Positions 24,026-29,634 of a stretch of DNA of 29,634 bases are shown here, in pieces; the first letter of the stretch is position 1; the number at the start of each line of letters is the position of its first letter. Below the pieces are notes generated by a model. The model had not been told where the DNA came from. It did not search any database and saw only the letters and a list, made by a program, of their open reading frames with translations. Made by a program: the position numbers and the translations under genes. The stretch is from JABDBK01 sp964453575 (GTDB taxonomy: Bacteria; Pseudomonadota; Gammaproteobacteria; DSM-16500), in assembly GCA_964453575.1 (NCBI GenBank), contig CAYVRW010000016.1, positions 1-29,634 on the forward strand. The letters run 5' to 3'.

Positions 24026-24114
24026 TTTGATATTCATTTTTTAGCGACTTTTTGTCAGGATGACAAAACGAGGCACAGGGATGTGCCGTTTGGAGCGTAA
24101 AAATGAATATCAAA
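24026..24114 (+). other. Three-way-junction inverted repeat between DUF47 and pit
   Basis: An outer stem is formed by 24026-24041 and 24099-24114 (16 perfect base pairs, centred on TTGATATTCATTTTT). Inside it are two perfect hairpins: TTTTGTCA/TGACAAAA (24050-24068, 3-base loop) and GGCACA/TGTGCC (24072-24087, 4-base loop). The whole 89 bases fit a cloverleaf-like fold ending 20-30 bases before the pit start. It may be a palindromic mobile repeat or an mRNA element controlling pit. Confidence 0.65.
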
Positions 24115-24140
24115 ACTTTTTGCTGGGAATACCTGTGGAC

Positions 24141-25136
24141 ATGATGACTTTTTTTGTTTTATTCACTATTTTTATCGCACTTGCCTTTGATTTTTTAAAT
24201 GGCTTCCATGATGCCGCTAACTCTATTGCAACTGTTGTTTCAACACGTGTTTTAAAACCTCATTGGGCAGTCGTATGGGCAGCGTTTTTTAATTTTGCTG
24301 CTTTCTTTGTTTTTCAAACCAAAGTTGCCAATACTATAGGAACAGGCTTAGTTGATCCTGGCATCATAGACGTTACCTTTATTTTTTCAGCGCTGATAGG
24401 AGCCATTTTTTGGAATATCGTTACCTGGTATTACGGTTTGCCCTCAAGCTCATCCCATGCATTGATAGGCGGTTTATTGGGAACTGGTATTGTTAAAGCA
24501 GGCTTTGCACCATTAAAAATGGCAGGCATTGCAAAAGTACTCATAGCCATTGTGATTTCACCTCTGTTAGGGATGTTGATGGGATTATTTTTTATTTTTC
24601 TTACTACTCGATTGTTTTACAAATTTACTCCAAGACGCAATGATTATTGGTTCAGAAAATTGCAATTGCTTTCATCTGCATTGATAAGCTTAGGTCATGG
24701 CGGCAATGATGCACAAAAAACCATGGGTATCATTGCGATTTTATTATTTTCCGCAGGATTTTTAGGTGATAAATTCTATGTGCCTTTATGGGTAGTGATT
24801 ACTTGCTACTTAGTCATTGCATTAGGCACTATGCTTGGCGGTTGGCGTATCGTCAAAACAATGGGCATGAAAATTACAAAATTAAAACCAATGGGTGGCT
24901 TTTGCGCAGAAACATCAAGTGCATTCACTTTATTTTTAGCCACTCACTTTGGTATACCTGTTTCCACTACGCATACGATCACGGGTTCTATTATCGGCGT
25001 CGGCACATTGTATGGTCATACCGCCGTTCGTTGGGGCCTTGCACGCCGTATTGTATGGGCGTGGGTATTAACTATTCCTGCAACAGGTGTTGTTGCAGGT
25101 TTGATATGGCTATTGGGAAATGCGATATTTGGTTAA
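24141..25136 (+). CDS. pit: Pit-family low-affinity phosphate transporter
   Basis: 331 residues from ATG 24141; a GTG at 24135 with GGGAA upstream and the ATG at 24144 are alternatives, while an ATG at 24060 lies inside the folded repeat and is not used. Inner-membrane metal-phosphate:H+ symporter of the PiT family, about ten helices. The two inverted signature repeats are present: FDFLNGFHDAANSIATVVSTR-type sequence near residue 15 and SLGHGGNDAQKTMGII near 190, plus GLPSSSSHALIGGLLG and GIPVSTTHTITGSIIG. Paired with the DUF47 gene upstream. Confidence 0.93.
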   Translation: MMTFFVLFTIFIALAFDFLNGFHDAANSIATVVSTRVLKPHWAVVWAAFFNFAAFFVFQTKVANTIGTGLVDPGIIDVTFIFSALIGAIFWNIVTWYYGLPSSSSHALIGGLLGTGIVKAGFAPLKMAGIAKVLIAIVISPLLGMLMGLFFIFLTTRLFYKFTPRRNDYWFRKLQLLSSALISLGHGGNDAQKTMGIIAILLFSAGFLGDKFYVPLWVVITCYLVIALGTMLGGWRIVKTMGMKITKLKPMGGFCAETSSAFTLFLATHFGIPVSTTHTITGSIIGVGTLYGHTAVRWGLARRIVWAWVLTIPATGVVAGLIWLLGNAIFG

Positions 25137-25157
25137 ATAGCAAAATCCATATATAAT
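25129..25157 (+). promoter_or_regulatory. Sigma-70 promoter of the outer-membrane protein gene
   Basis: TTGGTT (25129-25134), 17 bases, TATAAT (25152-25157). The -35 overlaps the last codons of pit. Transcription would begin near 25164, before the ribosome site AGGAGGAAG (25187-25195). Confidence 0.6.
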
Positions 25158-25203
25158 AGTGTCTGAAAGGAATCTTTTTATTTACCAGGAGGAAGTACCC
25201 AGT

Positions 25204-26043
25204 ATGTTTAAACTACCCGTTCGTTTTATCATTGGAATGAGCACGCTCTCTTTAGTCACCTCTATAGCAATGGCAGCAGTACCACCCTACCCCATGACAA
25301 CACCTTCTTACGGTAACGTATACATTGGTGCTTTTGGTGGTTGGGGTTCTTCAGATAATTTTGATGTTAGACAAAGCGGCGTTGCCTTTTTCACAACACC
25401 ACCGCTTCTGACACCGCTACCAGTAGATGCAACTGGCGATGCTTCATTTTCAACAGGATTTGGTGGTATTCATATTGGTTATGAATGGATTACCCCACAT
25501 TATAAAGATACCTTATGGACTTGGGCTGTGGTACCTGCTCTGGAAGTTGAAGGCATTTATTTCAGCCATGATATTGATTCCCAGGTTGTAAATGTTAATC
25601 CACGACTAGGTTTTCATACCTTTGATGATAGTTTTTCAGCCCAAGGCGGCTTAGTGCTTATTAATGGTGTGTTATCTTTCAATCACATTAATTCAGCATG
25701 GCATCCTTATATCGGTTTAGGTTTAGGTGCTGCTATTTTATCCCTTTCCAGTGCTGATTCATTACAAGTTGTTCCACCAGAACCCCTTGTTAACCATTTT
25801 AACTCTGGAACAAGTGATGATGATTGGACATTTGCAGCGCAAGCCAAAGCAGGTTTACGTTACAACATATCGCAAAACTTCCGCATTTTTGCTGAATATC
25901 GCTACCTCTATATGGGTAATACCAACTTCACGTTTGGTGCAACAAGATATCCAACCCATGTGGAAACAACGAGCTGGGAAGTAGATATGGACAGTATATC
26001 TCTAAACTCAGGCGCTATAGGTATTGAATTTTCTTTCGCATAA
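25204..26043 (+). CDS. Outer-membrane beta-barrel protein
   Basis: 279 residues from the ATG at 25204, which has a strong upstream AGGAGGAAG; a start at 25159 would coincide with the transcription start and is rejected. Signal peptide 1-24 (SLVTSIAMA). The mature part has the alternating amphipathic strands of small eight-stranded OmpA-like/OmpW-like barrels: GNVYIGAFGGWG, GFGGIHIGYEW, WAVVPALEVEGIYF, WHPYIGLGLGAAIL, WTFAAQAKAGLRYNIS, NFRIFAEYRYLYMG and a final GAIGIEFSFA. Proline-rich just after the signal peptide. Role unknown (surface porin-like or adhesin-like). Confidence 0.85.
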   Translation: MFKLPVRFIIGMSTLSLVTSIAMAAVPPYPMTTPSYGNVYIGAFGGWGSSDNFDVRQSGVAFFTTPPLLTPLPVDATGDASFSTGFGGIHIGYEWITPHYKDTLWTWAVVPALEVEGIYFSHDIDSQVVNVNPRLGFHTFDDSFSAQGGLVLINGVLSFNHINSAWHPYIGLGLGAAILSLSSADSLQVVPPEPLVNHFNSGTSDDDWTFAAQAKAGLRYNISQNFRIFAEYRYLYMGNTNFTFGATRYPTHVETTSWEVDMDSISLNSGAIGIEFSFA

Positions 26044-26069
26044 ATGCCGTTTGCTTATCTCTCCTGTCA

Positions 26070-26092
26070 TGCCCACCGGTTGATTGGTGGGC
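26070..26092. repeat. Degenerate REP hairpin between convergent genes
   Basis: TGCCCACC (26070-26077) and GGTGGGCA (26085-26092) with a 7-base loop, followed by CGTC, as in the REP copies at 9.3-11.8 kb but without the inner GGAGCCCTGCG part. It sits between two convergent genes and may act as a terminator for both. Confidence 0.65.
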
Positions 26093-26112
26093 ACGTCTCC
26101 TAAAGATATTTC

Positions 26113-26703
26113 TTATGGATTTCTGCGCGGCTCTGAAAAGACCTTTCTTACAACTGTCTGTGCTTCTTTAGAAGCTTTGAATAGACCATAAAATCCAAAA
26201 AATTCATCCATCACTTTCATAGGATTGGTACTGATTTCAACTGATTTAAATTTATTATTTAACAACATAAAAGTAAACATAGAAAGCATAAAGCATGCCG
26301 AATCCGCTAACTTATTATTTTGCCTTCTAGAAGAATTTCGAGCTTGTAAAAAAATTAACCCAGCTAATACCACAGTCATTGGGATGATGATTTTTTTATG
26401 CATTTCATCTGAAATGATTTTTTGGCTCAATTTCGGGTTTCTGTTTAATTCCTTGTATGAAATAGAAAAGAACTTAGCTATCATGACTCCTCCAGAAAGA
26501 ACATTCGGAATTTGAGACATAGAAATAGCATTCGTGGCCGTTTGATAACCAGAAGCAAAATTCCTAGCTATTTGTGCAACAGAACTGCCATCTTCTTGAT
26601 TTGCACCTGGTTCTCCTAAAACCGTAGGATAAACCTCTCTTAAAAACATAGGATTATCTTGATTATTTTGTTCTGCTAGAAAAACTCCTCGCATATTTGA
26701 CAT
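26113..26703 (-). CDS. Small two-helix membrane protein, PmrA-box promoter
   Basis: 196 residues from the ATG at 26703; a GTG at 26715 adds four residues and cannot be excluded. I do not recognise the family. Residues 1-60 are polar. Residues 104-121 (IIIPMTVVLAGLIFLQA) and 133-149 (DSACFMLSMFTFMLLNN) are likely membrane helices forming a hairpin with a basic connecting loop (RNSSRRQNNK). The tail is basic (VRKVFSEPRRNP). Its promoter has a near-perfect PmrA-like box, so it is probably co-regulated with the divergent hydrolase and may be a secreted membrane-inserting protein or an inner-membrane protein. Confidence 0.6.
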   Translation of the reverse strand: MSNMRGVFLAEQNNQDNPMFLREVYPTVLGEPGANQEDGSSVAQIARNFASGYQTATNAISMSQIPNVLSGGVMIAKFFSISYKELNRNPKLSQKIISDEMHKKIIIPMTVVLAGLIFLQARNSSRRQNNKLADSACFMLSMFTFMLLNNKFKSVEISTNPMKVMDEFFGFYGLFKASKEAQTVVRKVFSEPRRNP

Positions 26704-26736
26704 AAAATATTTCACTCATCATTTAATTGGTCTTTT

Positions 26737-26769
26737 ATTATACAATTACTATATTAAGATAACCTTAAG
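26737..26769 (-). promoter_or_regulatory. PmrA-like box and -10 for the 26703 gene
   Basis: On the minus strand: half-site cTTAAGgtT (26769-26761), two bases, half-site cTTAATatA (26758-26750), a 7-base spacer and TATAAT (26742-26737). The TTAA cores start 11 bases apart. This matches the PmrA consensus, placed where a -35 would be. Confidence 0.72.
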
Positions 26770-26811
26770 CCCCATATTTAGTTTTTTTTCATTAAAAACA
26801 ACAAGATAGCC

Positions 26812-26844
26812 ATTAAGATTTTCTTAATAATTCATATGTATAAT
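26812..26844 (+). promoter_or_regulatory. PmrA-like box and -10 for the 26882 gene
   Basis: Half-site aTTAAGatT (26812-26820), two bases, half-site cTTAATaaT (26823-26831), a 7-base spacer and TATAAT (26839-26844). Spacing is identical, base for base, to the box on the opposite strand 40 bases away. No other -35 is present. Confidence 0.75.
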
Positions 26845-26881
26845 TAATAGACAAAATATAGATCTATCGGGGAGTGTTGTA

Positions 26882-28207
26882 ATGTCAGAAACTCGTGTTT
26901 TAAAAAATTTCCATTTTTGTGGCACTAAAATACATGCAGAGCATAAAGGGTCTGCATCAATAGAAGTCATGAATGAAGTTAAAAACACGGTTATCTTATC
27001 TGGCGTGGGCTCCCCTTCGAAAAAGAATTATCCTACTCCTGGAACTTTTGATACTTGCATCAAGGATGATAAAGTTGATAAGAAACACCGTTGGTATAGA
27101 GTTACTGCAATTTATACTGTTCTTGGATTTATTCGAGGCACTGGCGAAGAAGATAACATTCAACATGCATTAAAACACATTGAGAAAGAATATAATCAAT
27201 TCACCAAAGAAAGCAAAGTGATTCCAGTAATTAACATATCGGGTTTTAGTCGTGGCGGTGCATCTGGGATTCGTTTAGCTAATGAAATATATAAACGTTA
27301 TGGTAATCGCATTGAAGTAAATTTATTTTTAATAGATCCCAATGCGGGTTTCGGCAGACATCATTCTGTTCGAAAAATTAATATTCCACCTTGCGTAAAA
27401 AATGTTTATTTCACCTTTAGTACCGATGAAACTTGTTGGTATCTTACTTCGAAAGGTTTAGACCAATATCAATTTCTAGGTTCTTCTACACAAATGTCTG
27501 CGATTGCTTTGCCGGGAAAACATCAAGAGCAAGACTTAGCTAAGCCAAATCAAGAAACACAGGCTATGAAACAAAACAAAAATTTGATGAAACAATTTTT
27601 TGACCATTATAACCAAAACCCCGCTGAAAATGCTATTCATGCGAATATGCATAAGCTTGCTAATAAAAATGGATTACGACATATCGGTAAAAACATTCAG
27701 GCCTGGAAAGATAACGCTTTGTTAAGACCATTATGTCAATTGCAACAAGAATTAAAAAATTTGTCTGATACTATTAATACTATACCCCCTGATGATGCGA
27801 AATATAACGTACTACGTAAGTTGAATTATCAGGCTTATATGATGTTAAGTCAGATGATTAGAGCTTGCGAAAAGAATACGGTCAAAAATGATTGTATGCC
27901 TATTCGTGAGTTAGCATTGGCTACTACAAAATTGTTGCAAACATTAAAACAAGGAAAATTACATTACAATGATGTTGAAGAACAATGTCATGCTTTTAAA
28001 AAATCTGCTCAAATTACCGGTGTCTCCGCATCAATTCGTGCCACCGCAGGTAAAATTTTAGGAATTGTTGCTGCTCTACCTGGCCTTCTCATTGGGCCGA
28101 GAGGCGCACAACTTGCGTATCGATGTGTAAAGAGAAATATCTCAGGCCATAAGGTAGAAAGAGATTTTGCTAAGGCAGTTAATGAATTCATTTGTCTAAA
28201 ACCGTAA
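26882..28207 (+). CDS. GxSxG alpha/beta-hydrolase, candidate PmrA-regulated effector
   Basis: 441 residues; ATG with GGGGAG upstream. Residues 30-220 look like an alpha/beta hydrolase related to DUF2235/Tle-type lipases: the nucleophile elbow GFSRGG (Ser123), preceded by a beta strand VIPVINIS, a likely acidic residue in FLIDPNAG (Asp152) and a candidate histidine at LPGKH (His214). The second half (225-441) is helical and unassigned, with a hydrophobic stretch at about 387-410 (GKILGIVAALPGLLIGP) that could contact membrane. No signal peptide. The PmrA-like promoter suggests type IVB secretion. Activity (lipase, esterase or peptidase-like) is inferred from the elbow only. Confidence 0.72.
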   Translation: MSETRVLKNFHFCGTKIHAEHKGSASIEVMNEVKNTVILSGVGSPSKKNYPTPGTFDTCIKDDKVDKKHRWYRVTAIYTVLGFIRGTGEEDNIQHALKHIEKEYNQFTKESKVIPVINISGFSRGGASGIRLANEIYKRYGNRIEVNLFLIDPNAGFGRHHSVRKINIPPCVKNVYFTFSTDETCWYLTSKGLDQYQFLGSSTQMSAIALPGKHQEQDLAKPNQETQAMKQNKNLMKQFFDHYNQNPAENAIHANMHKLANKNGLRHIGKNIQAWKDNALLRPLCQLQQELKNLSDTINTIPPDDAKYNVLRKLNYQAYMMLSQMIRACEKNTVKNDCMPIRELALATTKLLQTLKQGKLHYNDVEEQCHAFKKSAQITGVSASIRATAGKILGIVAALPGLLIGPRGAQLAYRCVKRNISGHKVERDFAKAVNEFICLKP

Positions 28208-28234
28208 TTTCGACTTGATCTACATAACAAAAAA

Positions 28235-28264
28235 TGTAATATTTGCTTAACTTTTGGCTATAAA
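28235..28264 (+). promoter_or_regulatory. Weak promoter with degenerate PmrA-like box
   Basis: tGTAATatT (28235-28243), two bases, cTTAACttT (28246-28254): one core mismatch from the PmrA pattern. TATAAA follows at 28259-28264, three bases closer than in the good boxes. The -10 alone is plausible for the 28284 gene; the box is doubtful. Confidence 0.25.
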
Positions 28265-28283
28265 AAATATCAAGAAGAATCTC

Positions 28284-29381
28284 ATGTACACTAGAAAACT
28301 CATCGCATTTAAAGCATTGGAAAAGAATCGTTTTGTTAAAATATATGAAAAACAGGAGCATGATAAAAAAACAATAGAAATCGTCGATGATAAATCAAGC
28401 ACTCCCATTGAAATGATAATAACAGATTCAATTCCACAGGAAATAACCATTGTCCCACTTCAGAATGACAAAATAATTTTGTTAATTGGGCCGAAGAGAG
28501 AATCTGGTAATTTTGGATATACTAAACTTGTTCTATTAGATATGAATAAAGCACGGCGCTTATCGGAATTGATAATTCCTAATCCGTCTTTTTTCTGCGT
28601 ATTACCAAATAATACTTTACTCCTTATAGATCGATTCAACAATCATACGTACATCTACAGTTATGAAAATGATAAATTAAAAGAAGAAAAAAATCATCAT
28701 ATACCTGACATGGATTGCTGCATCATTTTTTCAAATAAGATACTATATTGTTCCAATGAAAACCTGATAGTTGCGGATCAACATTTTAGCAAAAAAGTAT
28801 ATAAAAAAATCTCCAAGCACGATGATTATTACCGGGATAACTCACGTTATATCAAAGATCTTGATTTTTTTTCCAATGGTGATCTTGTTTGTTGGACACA
28901 TCATTATGTGGATTCTGAATCTTATCAACTTCAATTTTTTAATGCCAATTTGGATCATCGTACTTCTGTGAACTTAGAATACAAATTTGACAGGATGGCT
29001 ATCATAAATGACGAATATGTCGCCATGATGGCACACACTAATAACCACTTGTATCTTGAAGTTTATAATAATAAAGGTAAAAAAGTAAAAGAACTCTGGA
29101 TTTCTAATCTGAGTAAACAATTGTTCGACGTTACACCGGAAGGAAAATTAGTTTCTTGTAGTAAGTTAGGAGATATTACTTTTCATAACCTGGGTCTTCG
29201 CAGCACATCTGATGAAATATTTGCTGCAGTGAAATCAAGTGATTCAAACATATCGATGGATGACCCTGTCGGCTTGGTATGCGAATACTTGGGTTGTTTT
29301 TTCCGTAAAAAAATACCCCATACACAGGAAATTATTTATTCAGAAAATTGTAAATATGTTAGCCCGGTAATGTTTAAGTAG
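28284..29381 (+). CDS. Beta-propeller-like hypothetical protein
   Basis: 365 residues from the ATG at 28284; a TTG at 28254 overlaps a TATAAA (28259-28264) and is rejected. No family recognised. Strand-rich repeats with spaced aromatic and Gly/Asn/Asp turns (KLVLLDMNKARRL, NTLLLIDRFNNHTYIYSY, NKILYCSNENLIVADQ, GDLVCWTHHY, YLEVYNNKGKKVKELW, GKLVSCSKLGDITFHNLG) resemble blades of a WD40- or NHL-like propeller. The C-terminal 60 residues form a separate segment with GLVCEYLG. No signal peptide. 77 bases after the hydrolase, possibly with its own weak promoter. It may be a protein-binding partner of that gene (inference). Confidence 0.6.
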   Translation: MYTRKLIAFKALEKNRFVKIYEKQEHDKKTIEIVDDKSSTPIEMIITDSIPQEITIVPLQNDKIILLIGPKRESGNFGYTKLVLLDMNKARRLSELIIPNPSFFCVLPNNTLLLIDRFNNHTYIYSYENDKLKEEKNHHIPDMDCCIIFSNKILYCSNENLIVADQHFSKKVYKKISKHDDYYRDNSRYIKDLDFFSNGDLVCWTHHYVDSESYQLQFFNANLDHRTSVNLEYKFDRMAIINDEYVAMMAHTNNHLYLEVYNNKGKKVKELWISNLSKQLFDVTPEGKLVSCSKLGDITFHNLGLRSTSDEIFAAVKSSDSNISMDDPVGLVCEYLGCFFRKKIPHTQEIIYSENCKYVSPVMFK

Positions 29382-29394
29382 CTATTTGGCGCTC

Positions 29395-29447
29395 TGTACA
29401 ATATCAGTTTTGAACTTGGATATTGCACAAGCACGTATAAGTGCTTG
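29395..29447. other. Two adjacent hairpins after the 28284 gene
   Basis: TGT-A-CAATATC (29395-29405) pairs with GATATTG-C-ACA (29419-29429) with one mismatch, and CAAGCAC (29428-29434) pairs perfectly with GTGCTTG (29441-29447). They share two bases, so only one can be fully formed. No T-tract follows on either strand. They may end transcription of the 28284 gene or of the DUF559 gene coming from the right. Confidence 0.4.
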
Positions 29448-29493
29448 ATAGAAAAAGAATTAATGTAAGTGTTCACGGTGCTGTAGCTTCTAG

Positions 29494-29634
29494 TCACCCC
29501 TTTCCTCCAATGCTTTTTTTGGAGGAAAGGGGCGGGGGAAAGGAGGGTTCTTCTAATGCCTCAACAATCACATCAAGAACAAGAGAAGTTTCTCTTAGAA
29601 TAGTGTCATTCCAAAAGCGAATAATTTTATAGCC
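29494..29634 (-). CDS. DUF559 endonuclease-like protein, C-terminal fragment (runs off the window)
   Basis: The minus-strand frame starting at the last base encodes GYKIIRFWNDTIL, then RETSLVLDVIVEALEEPSF, a proline-rich PPPLSSKK stretch and a stop at 29496-29494; 46 codons are present. GY(K/R)(V/I)IRFWN...VLxxI is the C-terminal signature of DUF559, a family related to Vsr and restriction-type endonucleases. The last 13 codons lie in a palindrome, CCCCTTTCCTCCA (29497-29509) and TGGAGGAAAGGGG (29520-29532), as is often seen at the 3' ends of DUF559 genes. The N-terminal catalytic part is outside the window. Confidence 0.8.
   Translation of the reverse strand, partial: GYKIIRFWNDTILRETSLVLDVIVEALEEPSFPPPLSSKKSIGGKG
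29497..29532. repeat. GC-rich palindrome inside the end of the DUF559 gene
   Basis: Perfect 13-bp arms 29497-29509 and 29520-29532 with a 10-base loop (ATGCTTTTTT). A further polypurine near-copy (GGGGGAAAGGAGGG, 29534-29547) follows. It codes for the last residues of the DUF559 protein and could act as its terminator or be a mobile palindromic repeat. Confidence 0.7.

Noticed and set aside
24060..24140. ATG at 24060 as the start of pit
   Set aside because: It would add a charged 27-residue N-terminus made from the nested inverted repeats. Pit family proteins begin just before the first membrane helix, matching starts at 24135-24144.
29441..29632. 63-codon open frame on the plus strand over the right-end palindrome
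   Set aside because: It has no ribosome site, its residues follow the repeat composition, and the opposite strand encodes a recognisable DUF559 C-terminus over the same bases.
1..29634. tRNA, rRNA or known riboswitch genes
   Set aside because: No cloverleaf with a TTCGA-type T-loop and no rRNA-like or recognised riboswitch motif was seen on either strand; the only cloverleaf-like fold (24026-24114) lacks tRNA features.

Overview
The window is AT-rich (apart from its first ~110 bases), gene-dense DNA from a gammaproteobacterium. Four ankyrin-repeat proteins, a possible F-box protein, C-terminal CaaX boxes and three sites matching the Legionella/Coxiella PmrA consensus point to a host-associated member of the Legionellales. 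Mfd, CvpA, PilT/pilin and Pit/DUF47 are ordinary chromosomal genes, so this is a chromosome segment in which housekeeping blocks alternate with accessory, effector-like genes. I cannot name the species.

Layout. 1-110 is extremely GC-rich and looks foreign or artefactual. 152-3144 holds three unrecognised genes: a small helical protein, a coiled-coil protein with an F-box-like motif, and a coiled-coil/beta-sandwich protein behind a PmrA-like box. 3194-4766 is cvpA plus a short-chain dehydrogenase on the minus strand. 4872-6677 is a patatin-like phospholipase with an N-terminal cyclic-nucleotide-like domain. 6688-8133 is pilT plus a type IV pilin on the minus strand. 8242-9324 is a DUF4124 protein whose last codons lie in a repeat. 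9313-11780 is repeat-rich: a REP-associated tyrosine transposase among REP elements, and a nucleosidase-cupin fusion bracketed by two near-identical inverted REP pairs. 11786-12538 is a glycerophosphodiester phosphodiesterase.

12692-16308 is an array of three related ankyrin genes interrupted by an orphan VapB-like antitoxin with a broken vapC. It is flanked on one side by a 3'-end remnant of a small multidrug resistance (SMR) gene and on the other by an intact SMR pair, which suggests the array arose or entered by recombination at SMR sequences. 16962-17660 is a SIMPL-like exported protein upstream of the SMR pair. 17753-21199 is mfd, followed closely by a nine-repeat ankyrin gene. 22368-23184 is a two-gene toxin-antitoxin module (DUF3368 PIN toxin; Phd/UPF0175 antitoxin). 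23374-25136 is a DUF47 regulator and a Pit phosphate transporter separated by an 89-base segment that can fold as a three-way junction. 25204-26043 is an outer-membrane beta-barrel.

26113-28207 is a divergent gene pair; each gene has its own PmrA-like box 7 bases from a perfect TATAAT. One encodes a GxSxG hydrolase and the other a small membrane protein, both good candidates for type IVB secretion substrates. 28284-29381 is a beta-propeller-like protein. The right edge is the 3' end of a DUF559 gene, read on the minus strand and running off the window.
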